64,000 nt of DNA from Truepera radiovictrix DSM 17093 (GTDB taxonomy: Bacteria > Deinococcota > Deinococci > Deinococcales > Trueperaceae). This document shows positions 30,641-38,673 of the stretch, piece by piece. How positions within the stretch are numbered: the stretch's first letter is position 1; each line of letters opens with the position of its first letter. The position numbers and the translations under genes were made by a program. The notes beneath the pieces are model-generated. The model did no database searches. It saw only the letters and a program-made list of their open reading frames with translations, and was not told the origin of the DNA. The DNA lies in contig NC_014221.1 in assembly GCF_000092425.1 (NCBI RefSeq), forward strand, positions 1,431,001 to 1,495,000, read 5' to 3'.

Positions 30641-30661
30641 TTTCACCTTAGCAAGGTGTAA
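30641..30661 (-). promoter_or_regulatory. Palindromic operator candidate for pckA
   Basis: CACCTT-AGC-AAGGTG with one further T/A-rich flank on each side (21 bp, one mismatch). It is positioned upstream of pckA, where a repressor site would be expected. No factor can be named from sequence. Confidence 0.5.
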
Positions 30662-31129
30662 CGAGAGGGGTATCTAGGCTACTTTGGGGATGGTACACCG
30701 TTGCTACCGCCGTCGCTGCGCGCCGCCAAGGGTGCCTCGGTCGCCTGTAAGCTTACCCAAGTGGTTTATGAGAGCGCCGTTCGCCCTCTCGGTGGCGCCG
30801 CTGACCTGGCGTAGCCCGGGTCAAGGGGCTTCGGGCAGCGCCGGGGCTCAACCCCACGAGGTCGACCGAGAGATGCGCGCGGGAGGTGCCTGCGTAGGCC
30901 CTGGGGGTAAGCGAGCGCGCGTAGGCGGATCGTAGCGGAAAAAGAGGCCACAGCTGACAAACGCGTACGCGTTGGGTCAGCTACCGGTAGGCGTGGTCGC
31001 TCTGGAGAACGAAAGAGCTCCCCGCGTCGGGGGAGCTTGGTTGGGGTGCGACCCGTGAGGTTTTAGACATGGCCTAACCCATGAGAGGCTGGTTGTTGGG
31101 TCGATGGGCGTCGTGAGCCGGGGGGCCTG
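30662..31129. other. Intergenic region with strong RNA-like hairpins
   Basis: About 470 bases without a credible gene. On the plus strand CTCTCGGT (30785-30792) pairs with ACCGAGAG (about 30865-30872), enclosing GACCT/AGGTC, GGCG/CGCC and a GGGG-CTCAA-CCCC hairpin. A separate 31-nt element at 30952-30982 pairs AGCTGAC/GTCAGCT around the 14-bp palindrome AACGCGTACGCGTT. I do not recognise an RNA family. Confidence 0.45.
31016..31037 (-). terminator. Terminator after the small secreted peptide gene
   Basis: A 9-bp stem with one bulged G (31016-31024 with 31028-31037), loop CGT, followed on the minus strand by CTTTCGTTCTC. It lies about 90 bases after the peptide's stop. Confidence 0.55.
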
Positions 31130-31249
31130 CTAGCGCGTCGACGAGACCGAGGTTCTGCAGACGTCACCGCCACCGTTGCCCGGGCGTGCAAAGGCAAAGG
31201 TGCTGAGGCTCAAGCAGATAAGCCCGAGGGTAACGATCTTCTTGACCAT
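31130..31249 (-). CDS. Small secreted peptide, unknown function
   Basis: A 39-residue open frame with an excellent Shine-Dalgarno (AAGGAGG, 6-7 bases before the ATG). The first 21 residues are a signal peptide: Lys-Lys, then IVTLGLICLSLSTFAFA with an AFA cleavage site. The mature part is about 18 residues, starting RPGNGGGD, with one Cys and several Ser/Arg. Not a family I know. It is transcribed in the same direction as, and downstream of, the large SARP-like regulator at 31889-34336. It may be a secreted signal, bacteriocin-like or stress peptide. Confidence 0.6.
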   Translation of the reverse strand: MVKKIVTLGLICLSLSTFAFARPGNGGGDVCRTSVSSTR

Positions 31250-31402
31250 GTCGCGTCCTCCTTGGGTTCACTCTAGCGCTCGCGTGTTGCCGGAGCGTTA
31301 CCGAGGTGTGACCGCGCGCCGCGCGCGCGTTGCCACATGGGCGTGTGCGTTGCCATATGGGTGCGACGGCCGCGCGCGTAAGCTCTGGTGAGGAGGTGTG
31401 GT

Positions 31403-31582
31403 ATGACCCAGAGAGAGGCGAAAGCGAAGCTGGCGGGCACGTGGTCCTTTGCGCAGGTGGGTGGCGCCATCGCCCTGCGCGAGCGGTCGCTGGTCGAGGC
31501 CGTGCAGGCGCACCGAGCCCCGACGCCCACCTTATCCCTGAAAGCGGCGCGCCCCACCGAGACCGCTTTCCAACCGCGTTAA
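31403..31582 (+). CDS. Small protein of 59 residues, unknown
   Basis: A short open frame (starts MTQREAKAKLAGTWSFAQVG) with a strong GAGGAGGTG ribosome-binding site 5-6 bases before the ATG. Predicted helical and mildly basic, with a Thr/Pro-rich end. A terminator hairpin follows within 10 bases. No family recognised. Confidence 0.55.
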   Translation: MTQREAKAKLAGTWSFAQVGGAIALRERSLVEAVQAHRAPTPTLSLKAARPTETAFQPR

Positions 31583-31588
31583 ACCCGG

Positions 31589-31618
31589 GGCCGCCTTGAG
31601 GCGCAAGGGCGGCCTTTT
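31589..31618 (+). terminator. Terminator of the 59-residue protein gene
   Basis: GGCCGCC (31589-31595) pairs with GGCGGCC (31608-31614), followed by TTTT. It lies 6 bases after the stop at 31582. Confidence 0.7.
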
Positions 31619-31888
31619 CGAGCTGCCGCCCTGAGCGCGTGAGGGTGGGGGGCGTGACGTCGCAGGGTCCAGGCAAAGCCTTGCCCTGGGCGGGCTTTGG
31701 TCAAGTGCGAGGGTGAACCAGGGCGTTCGTGGCGCGCACTCGTCTCGAGCGGCCCGCCGGCTCACCTGCCTCTAGCTAGCCGTAGCGCCCTCACGGCCGA
31801 CAGCGTACGACGCGCTGCGCTGCCGGTTACGGGCTGTGCCGCTTTCACCGCTGGACGCGCGACCATCGGTTGCCGAGAGTACGAGATC
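31619..31888. other. Intergenic, nothing recognised
   Basis: 270 bases between the small-protein terminator and the end of the regulator gene. No ORF with a ribosome-binding site, no hairpin with a T-tract. Confidence 0.5.
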
Positions 31889-34336
31889 CTAGTTGTAGCG
31901 CGGCTCGAGGTCGCGCGCCACGCGTTGCAGGTGCGCCCGGACGATCGGCACCCGCGGGTCGCCCGGGCGCAAGGCGGCGTGGGCCGCTTGCCACAGCTCG
32001 GCGTCGTCGCCGAGGGTCTCGGCCAAGGGAATCAGGGCTTCGGGGTCGCCGGAGAGCAGCACGGTCTGGCGCAGCTGCTCCTCGAGGTAGAGGCGCGCTT
32101 CGCGGATTCCAGGCGCCTCGCTCTGCGGGAGCAGAGGGCCGCGGTAGAGCTCGAGGGCGCCCCGCACGTCCTTCTGGGCGAGCGCCGCTTCGCACGCGAA
32201 GGCGTCGAAGGCGTAGGGCACGGCGATCTTGTACGGTTCCGGGTGGCTGGTGATCGGTACGAGGTTGCGCAGGCGCGACACCGCCGAACGCAGCGCGACG
32301 AGCTTCGTGCTCTCGTCCTCGTAGAGTTTGGCGTGCAGCGCCTCGGCGCTGAGGCCCTTGGGGTGCAGCGCGAGCAGCACGAGCACCTCGAGCGCGCGTT
32401 CGCTCAGCTCGAGGGGCTGGTTTCTCAACCAGACCGCCGCGCGCCCCAGGGCGGCGATGCGCAAGGGGCGTTCGTCGCCGAGCACGGTTTCCCAGATGGG
32501 AGCGAAGAGCGTCTCGGGGCCCGAAAGGAGAAAGAGGCCGTTTTTCGAGAGCGACTGGAGGCTGCGCCGGAGCGCGTCGGGCAGCTCGGCGAACTCGAGC
32601 TCGCCGAGCTGCATGAGGTAAAGCGCGGCGCTTAAGCGCAAGTCGGCCTCGAGCTGCGCTGCGTCAAGGACGGCGCGCAGGTGCGCTTCGGCCTCGCGCG
32701 CGCCCCTAACGGCGAGCCCCATACCGAGCGCCAAGGCGGCGGGGAGGGCGTAAAAGGGGTCTTCACCCCCCGTAAGGGCGACGACGCGCCGCCCTTCCTC
32801 GACGGCCCGTTCGACCTCGCCCTCCTCGAGGAGCAGGCGGACGCGCAGCACGGCGAAGCGCCCGAGGTCCTGGCGCGAGCTCTGCCGGAGGTTCTCGGCG
32901 CAGAGCTCTCTAGCCTCCTCGAAGCGCCCGAGGACGAAACTCAGCTCGGCGAGCGTGGAGCGGAACTCCACGGCGAGGCTCGGGTGGGTGCTTTCAAGGA
33001 GGTGCCTGGCTTCGGCGAGCGCGTTGTAGAGCCCGTTGGTCTGGCCGCAGAGGAGGCGCGCGTACGCCCAGCCGTTCAGCAGCCTGAGGCGGCGCTGGCC
33101 ATCTTTGAGCTGGTGTCTATCGAAAGCTTCGAGCGCCCACTCGCCCCAGCTCAGCGCGTCGGTAAAGTTGCCGTCGTGAATCAGCCTTTCGGCGAGCCCG
33201 CCGGCGTTGCGTACGACGTCGTAGGGCCGACCCTCCTTTTCGGCGAGCCGGACGCTCTCTTTAAGGAGTGCGACGCCGACGCTGGGGTCGGGGTGTAAGC
33301 GCCCCAGCTGATAGAGGGTAATCGGGGTGGCCTGGGCGGCGGCGGCGCGCTGCGCCTCGGCAAAACGCAGCGCCGGGTCGCTGAGGGTGCCGGCGTAACG
33401 CGCCCGCAAGTTGGGCGCCTCGTGCTCCGCGAGGTGCCGCGCGACGTCGGTGAGCACCGGTTGGTGGGCCGACTGGCTGTACGCGGCGACGAGGCGCCAC
33501 TCGAGCACCTCCTCGGCGTAGCGGGCTGGCGCCTCGAGGCTCTCGAGCAGCAGGTGCAGGCGCGCCAAAAGCCCCTGGTCCTGGTAGACCGGCCCCGCCT
33601 CCTTAAGGATCTCCGCGACCCGTTCGGGCAGGCTCATCACCGCCAGGTCGAGCGCCTCGGTGTAGCGGCCGAGCTGCATAAGCACCTCGAGCAGCAGCTC
33701 CGGGGCGACGAGCGCCTGTGCGCCCGGCGTAGCGAGCTCCCCCTGAGGGGAGGGGACGTGGGGCAACGCCTCGCCGCGCAGCCGCCGGACGCTGCTGATA
33801 AACGTCAGGTAGGCGCCCCCCGACGAGCGCCAGAGGGTCTCGCGTTCGCTGGGGGTGAGAAAGGGGCCGGCGAGGGTTTCGGCCTCCTCCAAGCTCAGCG
33901 CCAACTCCGCCTGCTTGAGGTGCAGCCCCCACACCCCGAGGGGTGCGGTACCGCTCACGAGGGCGATGACCTTGGCGTGCTCGCTGCTAAGTTCGAGGAG
34001 CGCGTCGCGCAGCGGGGGGCTAAACTCGGCGTTCGAGAGCGCGATGAAAAGGGGACCGAGGAGCGGTAGGCGCCTTTTAAGGAGCTCCGTGCTGTAGGTG
34101 TAGGGGAGGGCGTAGGGTAAAAAGGTGGCCTCGAGAGCGCTGTTGACCGCTTCGGCCAAACGGTTGCCGAGCGCCACGGGGTCGCCCGCGTCAGCCGGCG
34201 CGAGCTGCAACCAGGCGACGCGGTGCACCTTGCGCAGCGCGTCGATCAAAAAGGGGCCGCCGTACGCCTCACCCCCCTCGATGAGGATGGGGCCGGGGTG
34301 GCCGTGGATGCGCGCGAGCAGGCGTTGGAGCCACAC
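31889..34336 (-). CDS. SARP/MalT-like transcriptional regulator with TPR array
   Basis: An 815-residue regulator. The N-terminal 250 residues resemble a STAND/AAA-type signalling domain but lack a proper P-loop (ILIEGGEAYGGP instead of GxxGxGKT). The middle is a long array of helical TPR-like repeats. Near residues 595-680 is a winged helix of the OmpR/SARP type (LELSERALEVLVLLALHPKGLSAEALHAKLYED, LRSAVSRLRNLV), followed by a bacterial transcriptional activator (BTAD) domain (ALELYRGPLLPQ). In classical SARPs the winged helix comes first. GTG start 5 bases after TATACT (34342-34347), hence probably leaderless. Target genes unknown. Confidence 0.82.
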   Translation of the reverse strand: MWLQRLLARIHGHPGPILIEGGEAYGGPFLIDALRKVHRVAWLQLAPADAGDPVALGNRLAEAVNSALEATFLPYALPYTYSTELLKRRLPLLGPLFIALSNAEFSPPLRDALLELSSEHAKVIALVSGTAPLGVWGLHLKQAELALSLEEAETLAGPFLTPSERETLWRSSGGAYLTFISSVRRLRGEALPHVPSPQGELATPGAQALVAPELLLEVLMQLGRYTEALDLAVMSLPERVAEILKEAGPVYQDQGLLARLHLLLESLEAPARYAEEVLEWRLVAAYSQSAHQPVLTDVARHLAEHEAPNLRARYAGTLSDPALRFAEAQRAAAAQATPITLYQLGRLHPDPSVGVALLKESVRLAEKEGRPYDVVRNAGGLAERLIHDGNFTDALSWGEWALEAFDRHQLKDGQRRLRLLNGWAYARLLCGQTNGLYNALAEARHLLESTHPSLAVEFRSTLAELSFVLGRFEEARELCAENLRQSSRQDLGRFAVLRVRLLLEEGEVERAVEEGRRVVALTGGEDPFYALPAALALGMGLAVRGAREAEAHLRAVLDAAQLEADLRLSAALYLMQLGELEFAELPDALRRSLQSLSKNGLFLLSGPETLFAPIWETVLGDERPLRIAALGRAAVWLRNQPLELSERALEVLVLLALHPKGLSAEALHAKLYEDESTKLVALRSAVSRLRNLVPITSHPEPYKIAVPYAFDAFACEAALAQKDVRGALELYRGPLLPQSEAPGIREARLYLEEQLRQTVLLSGDPEALIPLAETLGDDAELWQAAHAALRPGDPRVPIVRAHLQRVARDLEPRYN

Positions 34337-34347
34337 GGTTTAGTATA

Positions 34348-34958
34348 TCCCTGTAAGCTCCGTGGGGTCGGCGAACCCATCTTGGCGCCGCCTCGCTCGA
34401 GGTCGAGGGTGCGAGACTGCAAGTACCGGCGACAAACGCCCCCGACCGGTCGCGCGGGCCCGTGTGTGACGGCGCTTCTCAGAAAGCGACCCTGCTAGCC
34501 GTGCTAGCAGGGCAGGGTGTAGCGCCACCGTTCCCCCCGGTGGTGTTGCTATCGTAGTTTTTGTGTGCTGCAGCGGCTAGAGACAGATGCAAGTACGCCC
34601 TGGTACTTGTGTACCACTTTGGCGCTGACGGGGTATGTGACGGGGCATGAAGGTGCCGGCCGGTTCGGAAGGTTCGCCAGCTTTGCAGCTTAGCGGTGTG
34701 CGCCCTTGTTAGCCTGCCCGAACAGGTGGCAGAACGAACAGAAACAAACAGCAGGTTTCGTGGCGACACCTTTACTTTTGTGACCTTGCGTAGTACGCTA
34801 GGCGCACAGTGCTCGGTTCGGGGCGGGGCGCGCTTCGGAGGTCCTCGGCCTCTCGGTGACGCCGATGGGTGGCTCAACCTCCAGGCACCGGAGTGCGAGG
34901 CGGGGTACCGGTCACCCAAACCTCCCCGCTCCCGGCGGACTTTTAGAAAGGAACCATC
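34348..34958. other. Regulatory region between SARP-like regulator and ROK repressor
   Basis: About 610 bases, no convincing gene. It contains a perfect 10-bp inverted repeat with 3-nt loop (34490-34499 with 34503-34512), a CCACCG/CGGTGG hairpin near 34525-34543, GTAC palindromes (AAGTAC...GTACTT and TGGTAC-TTGT-GTACCA, about 34590-34616), and a repeated TGCAAGTAC at two places about 170 bases apart. Possible operators or a small RNA. Confidence 0.45.
34771..34799 (+). promoter_or_regulatory. Promoter of the ROK gene
   Basis: TTTACT (34771-34776), 17 bases, TACGCT (34794-34799), about 150 bases before the ROK start. Confidence 0.55.
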
Positions 34959-36191
34959 TTGTCATCGATTAGCGCCAGCAGAGTCTACATGCCCACCTAT
35001 AACCAACGCCTCGTGCTCGAGCTCGTGCGGGTGCGCGGGCCCATCTCGCGGGCGGACATCGTCCGGCTCTCGGGCCTGACGTTCCCCTCGGTGTCGCGGA
35101 TCGTCGGGGAACTCATCGAGCGCAACCTGATCGCGGAGAAGCGCCAGCGGCGCGGCGGTATGGGCAAACCACCGACCGAGCTCGAGCTCAACCCCGAGAG
35201 CGCCTTTTCGATCGGGCTCAACGTCGACCGCGATCACCTCTCGGCGGTGATCGTGGACCTTGCGGGCGTGGTCAAAGGGCACTACCACCATCCGCTCGAA
35301 GACCCGAGCCCCAAGTCGGTGCTCCCCCTCCTCTCAGAGGCGGCCGAAACGCTCCTAAACGAGCACGGCGTCGCCAAGAGCCTCCTCTTGGGGGCGGGGG
35401 TTGGGTTGCCCGCGCCGCTACACACCTCGGCCGTCGACGGGCTTTCGCATAACAGCGCCCTGCCCGAGGACCTCTCGGGGTGGCAGAGCGTGGCGCTGCC
35501 GACGACCTTGGGTCAGCAGCTCGGGTGCCCCGTCCTGCTCGAGAACAACGCCACGGCGGCGGCGATTGGCGAGCGTTGGTACGGCGTCGGGCGCAACATC
35601 GACAACTTCTTCTTCGTCTTTTTCGGCTACGGCGTAGGGGGTGGGCTCATCCTCGAGGGGCGGCCGCACGTCGGCTTCCGCGGGTTTGCGGGGGAGTTCG
35701 GCAACATCCCCATCCGCGCGCCCAAGCGGGGGATGCCGAAGCACACCGGCGAGTACGCCGCCATGGGGTTGCTCCATGAGCGGCTCAAAGAGGCCGGTGT
35801 CGCTACCGACGCCGAAACGCTCGCGGCGCGCTACGCCGAGGGTGACGCGATCATCCTCGAGTGGTTGGACACGGCGGCGCAGCACCTCGCGCCCGCCCTC
35901 GTCTACGCCGAGTACCTCATAGACCCCGAGGCGATCATCTTCGGCGGCAGGCTCCCGGCGCCCCTCACCGACGGGCTCATCGAGCGCGTCGCGGCGCTTT
36001 TGCCCGCGCTGCGCCACCCCGCCAAACCGTACGAGCCGCGCCTTCTGCGCGGTGAGACGGGGGAGAACGCGGCCGCCCTGGGCGCAGCGACGATCCCCAT
36101 CTACCGCGCGCTGACCCCCGACCCGGTCCCCGAGGGGCGCTACTACAGCCGCGCCCATCCGGCGACCGTGCAACCCATGCGGGCGTTTTAA
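34959..36191 (+). CDS. ROK family transcriptional repressor
   Basis: A 410-residue NagC/XylR-type protein. An N-terminal winged HTH (about 12-60, NQRLVLELVRVRGPISRADIVRLSGLTFPSVSRIVGELI) precedes a sugar-kinase-like ROK domain (GVGLPAP, ENNATAAAIGE, FFGYGVGGGLILEG, GFAGEFGNIPI). The conserved Cys-rich zinc motif of classical ROK proteins is missing (GFAGEFG is followed by IRAPKRGMPKH). This suggests a sugar-sensing repressor, ligand unknown. The start is TTG at 34959, 6 bases after AAAGGA. ATG at 34989 is the alternative. Confidence 0.87.
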   Translation: MSSISASRVYMPTYNQRLVLELVRVRGPISRADIVRLSGLTFPSVSRIVGELIERNLIAEKRQRRGGMGKPPTELELNPESAFSIGLNVDRDHLSAVIVDLAGVVKGHYHHPLEDPSPKSVLPLLSEAAETLLNEHGVAKSLLLGAGVGLPAPLHTSAVDGLSHNSALPEDLSGWQSVALPTTLGQQLGCPVLLENNATAAAIGERWYGVGRNIDNFFFVFFGYGVGGGLILEGRPHVGFRGFAGEFGNIPIRAPKRGMPKHTGEYAAMGLLHERLKEAGVATDAETLAARYAEGDAIILEWLDTAAQHLAPALVYAEYLIDPEAIIFGGRLPAPLTDGLIERVAALLPALRHPAKPYEPRLLRGETGENAAALGAATIPIYRALTPDPVPEGRYYSRAHPATVQPMRAF

Positions 36192-36256
36192 AGGTGCGTA
36201 GCGGTCCGCAACCGCACCTCAAGCTCCCCGCAAGCCGCCACTGGCACCCTGGGGGT

Positions 36257-36409
36257 ATGAAAAGCTTGTCGCTACCAACCCCCACACCCTTTGCCGCCAG
36301 CCGTGAGCGCTCACCCGCTCGGCGCTCCCTTGCAGAGCGCGCCCTTTTCATCATCATGACAGGGCTCGTGCTCTGCGGCGTCGTCGACCTCGAGGCGTCA
36401 CCCGACTAG
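36257..36409 (+). CDS. Possible small membrane protein (50 residues)
   Basis: Short frame after the ROK gene. The polar and basic first half (SLPTPTPFAASRERSPARRS) is followed by one hydrophobic helix (ALFIIMTGLVLCGVVDL) and an acidic end. A GGGGG sequence precedes the ATG. Could be a real single-helix protein or a chance ORF. Confidence 0.4.
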   Translation: MKSLSLPTPTPFAASRERSPARRSLAERALFIIMTGLVLCGVVDLEASPD

Positions 36410-36431
36410 CGCGCAGCGGGGCGCGGCCGCC

Positions 36432-36650
36432 CTACTCACCGAGCCGCGCCCTCAGCTCCTGTTCGGCCTCGCGCCAGGTCGGGCCAGAGGTCACGAGCAA
36501 AAGGGTGTTTTCGGGGAGCTCGCCGTGAAAGGCGCGCCGCCCCCGCTCAGCGCGGTCGGGGTCGCTATACTCGTCGACCATCTCGACCGTCTGGATGGCG
36601 GCGTCATAGTCGGCGAAGATGCGCGCGACAAAGTAGCGTTTGGCGTACAT
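36432..36650 (-). CDS. Small hypothetical protein (about 72 residues)
   Basis: Acidic short protein beginning MYAKRYFVARIFADYDAAIQTVEMVDEY and ending in a charged helix (WREAEQELRARLGE). The frame runs upstream to 36782 but that part is Arg/Ser-rich and looks non-coding. The ATG at 36650 has GAGTGGGG just upstream. No family recognised. The ROK gene converges on it. Confidence 0.55.
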   Translation of the reverse strand: MYAKRYFVARIFADYDAAIQTVEMVDEYSDPDRAERGRRAFHGELPENTLLLVTSGPTWREAEQELRARLGE

Positions 36651-36948
36651 GCCCCACTCTAAAGCCCGCTGGGAGGGCGCGCCGTCGCGCAGCTCGCTTT
36701 GTCGCGCGCTCAACCTCGGTTCAAGACCGCAGACAGCGTAACGGCTACGTAGCCGCTGCGCGCAGCTCCCTGCGCCACTCACGCCTGTGACACCCGGTGC
36801 CCGTGTCGACTGTCGGCCGGGTCAGCTCGGCGCCAGCCCAACGCTAATGGGGGCTTGGGGCCGAGCGGCGCATGGACAAGGGCCGTGACCGCCCGGTAAA
36901 CGTTGGGAGCAAGAGCGTTGCTCGCCGGAGGACTGTGCCAAAAAGCCA

Positions 36949-36979
36949 GAGGCTGCGCGAAGTATCTCCGCGCAGCCTC
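36949..36979 (-). terminator. Terminator of tRNA-Leu
   Basis: A perfect 11-bp stem (36949-36959 with 36969-36979), loop of 9, followed on the minus strand by TGGCTTTTTGG. It starts 7 bases after the tRNA. Confidence 0.85.
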
Positions 36980-36985
36980 AGCGTT

Positions 36986-37070
36986 TGGTGCCGAAGGTGG
37001 GACTCGAACCCACACGCCGTGAGGCACACGACCCTGAATCGTGCGCGTCTACCAATTCCGCCACTTCGGC
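36986..37070 (-). tRNA. tRNA-Leu (CAG anticodon)
   Basis: The minus strand folds into a class II tRNA of 85 nt including an encoded CCA. The 7-bp acceptor stem is GCCGAAG/CTTCGGC. The anticodon stem CACGA/TCGTG has loop TTCAGGG and anticodon CAG, which reads Leu CUG. The long variable arm is typical of leucine tRNA, and the T-arm is GTGGG-TTCGAGT-CCCAC. A promoter (37082-37110) and terminator flank it. Confidence 0.97.
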
Positions 37071-37081
37071 GTGGCTCAGGC

Positions 37082-37110
37082 AGTCTAGCAAAAGCCCTCT
37101 CCTTTGGCAA
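37082..37110 (-). promoter_or_regulatory. Promoter of tRNA-Leu
   Basis: On the minus strand TTGCCA (37110-37105), 17 bases, TAGACT (37087-37082). The predicted start is a few bases before the mature 5' end at 37070. Confidence 0.65.
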
Positions 37111-37115
37111 GGGGT

Positions 37116-37280
37116 CTAGGGTTTGGCGTTGCGTTTGCGGTAGACGTAGATGGTGGTGCCGACGCCGCCCGCGAGCGCGAGAAAGAGCGCGAGAAAGAGC
37201 GGTGTGCCGATGATCAGCAGCAACACGAAGAGCGGGGCGGTCGCGACGATGCCCCAGATCATGGCGTCTTCAAGCTCCAT
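37116..37280 (-). CDS. Small two-helix membrane protein (54 residues)
   Basis: Not long enough for a standard ORF cut-off but convincing: GAGTGAGG just before the ATG, an acidic start (MELEDAMIWG), then two hydrophobic stretches (VATAPLFVLLLIIG and PLFLALFLALAGGVG) and a basic tail (YVYRKRNAKP). Probably a hairpin of two transmembrane helices with a positive cytoplasmic end. It lies just upstream of the tRNA-Leu promoter on the same strand. Function unknown. Confidence 0.7.
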   Translation of the reverse strand: MELEDAMIWGIVATAPLFVLLLIIGTPLFLALFLALAGGVGTTIYVYRKRNAKP

Positions 37281-37372
37281 ACCTCACTCTCACCCAAAAC
37301 GTCCCCGAGCGCAACCCCCAAACCTCCCAACAGGCCATGTGGCGACGTGGGTAGTGCGAGCTACCCCTTTTG

Positions 37373-37402
37373 TTGACACCCTTTGTGCTTAGCCCGCACT
37401 AT
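37373..37402 (+). promoter_or_regulatory. Promoter for the DPBB membrane protein
   Basis: TTGACA (37373-37378), 18 bases, CACTAT (37397-37402), then 6 bases to the ATG at 37409. Probably leaderless. Confidence 0.65.
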
Positions 37403-37408
37403 AGGGAC

Positions 37409-38197
37409 ATGACGCAACGACACGTTGACCTAGCGCTCCTCGTGGGGATCGGCGTGCTGCTCCTGGCGCTGCTCGTGCTGGCGCTACGCGCGGCGCCGGA
37501 GGGGAACGCGCCGGTGACCGGCGTAGCGCCGCGCACCGCACGGGAGGGTGCGCCCCCAAACACCCCGGCGGGAATGGCTGACCCTGCGAGCGAACCGACG
37601 CAGGTGACGTTGCCGGAAGCGCCCGGTGGGGGGGGCGCGACGCTAGGGGAGGGGCAGGGGCTCGAGAGCGCTGCGACGAGCCCGCAGACCGTCCCCGAGC
37701 GGGCGGGGAGCGCGTCAGACCGCGCCGATAGCGCTCCCGAGCCAACCGGTGCTGATCAAGCGGCTTCGACCGGCACGCTGCCGGCGGCGCCTGGCAGCGC
37801 CGCGGTGACGGGCGGAGCGGTGCCGACCGCGGCCGCGAGGACGGGGGCCGCGGGGGTGGGGGCCGTAGGTGCGGCGCCACCTCAGGGCGCGGCGCAGCCT
37901 TTGGAGCGCGTCGGTTTCGCCTTCGGCGCGGGCAGCGTGGGGGCGTGCGGGGTGCCGCTCCAACCCTGGCAGCACGTGGCGGTGAGCCGCGACCTCCTGG
38001 AGCGCTACGGATGCGGCGCGACGGTCGAGATCACCCTCGCCGAGAGCGTCGCCGGGCGGGAGCGCGTGGTGGCCCAGGTCGGCGACACGATGGGGGCGGA
38101 GCTCTCCGGGACGGTCAACATCTTCGTCGCCGAGGACGAACCCGCTTTCGAGTACGGCGTCACCGAGGGGACGTTGAGGCCCGTCGGTTCGCCCTAG
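37409..38197 (+). CDS. Membrane-anchored protein with DPBB-like domain
   Basis: About 262 residues. An N-terminal transmembrane helix (VDLALLVGIGVLLLALLVLAL) is followed by a long low-complexity Ala/Pro/Gly/Thr linker (about 30-165) and a C-terminal domain of about 95 residues that looks like a double-psi beta-barrel of the RlpA/3D type (GACGVPLQPWQHVAVSRDLLERYGCGATVEIT, VAQVGDTMGAELSGTVNIFV). An envelope or peptidoglycan-associated role is likely by analogy with RlpA. The frame continues upstream to 37370, but the promoter spacing fixes the ATG at 37409. Confidence 0.72.
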   Translation: MTQRHVDLALLVGIGVLLLALLVLALRAAPEGNAPVTGVAPRTAREGAPPNTPAGMADPASEPTQVTLPEAPGGGGATLGEGQGLESAATSPQTVPERAGSASDRADSAPEPTGADQAASTGTLPAAPGSAAVTGGAVPTAAARTGAAGVGAVGAAPPQGAAQPLERVGFAFGAGSVGACGVPLQPWQHVAVSRDLLERYGCGATVEITLAESVAGRERVVAQVGDTMGAELSGTVNIFVAEDEPAFEYGVTEGTLRPVGSP

Positions 38198-38201
38198 GCG
38201 C

Positions 38202-38534
38202 GTGCGCCGCTTTACCGCCCAGGGCACCAACGAGGGGTTTACGTGCCGCCACTGCGGCGCTGCGGTGCCGCCTTTAGCCAACGGCAGCTACCGCAACCAC
38301 TGCCCGCGCTGCCTCTACTCGCTTCACGTCGACGTCTTCCCGGGCGACCGCGCGAGCGACTGCGGCGGCCTGCTCGAGCCCATCGGGGTCGAGCACAGCG
38401 GCAAGAAGGGCTGGGTCATCGTCCACCGCTGCGGGCGCTGCGGCGCGCTGCGGCGCAACAAGGCGGCGCTGGACGACCCCGCGGCGCCCGACAGCTTTGA
38501 GCGGCTGCTCGAGCTCTCGCAAGGGCCGCGCTAG
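38202..38534 (+). CDS. RNHCP-domain zinc-binding protein
   Basis: Small protein (110 residues) with paired zinc-finger-like Cys motifs: TCRHCG, then RNHCPRCLYS (the RNHCP motif), and later HRCGRCG. The family is widespread in bacteria, and its role is not established. GTG start, 4 bases after the stop of the preceding gene, hence likely the same transcript. Confidence 0.85.
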   Translation: MRRFTAQGTNEGFTCRHCGAAVPPLANGSYRNHCPRCLYSLHVDVFPGDRASDCGGLLEPIGVEHSGKKGWVIVHRCGRCGALRRNKAALDDPAAPDSFERLLELSQGPR

Positions 38535-38673
38535 CGCCGCCGCGACTGGCGCGCGCCCGCAAGGCGGGGTAGAACGGCTCGCGCGACCCGCGCGCGGCGC
38601 GCGCCACCCTGTATCGTCACCTTGTAGCGTTTTTGTAGCGTCTTTGCGCCATCACGTGTAGAGGAGGCCGACT

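Noticed and set aside
28955-30661. 568-codon frame on the plus strand opposite pckA
   Set aside because: Mirror frame of a well-conserved gene. It runs over the ctpA terminator region and has no start context or domain.
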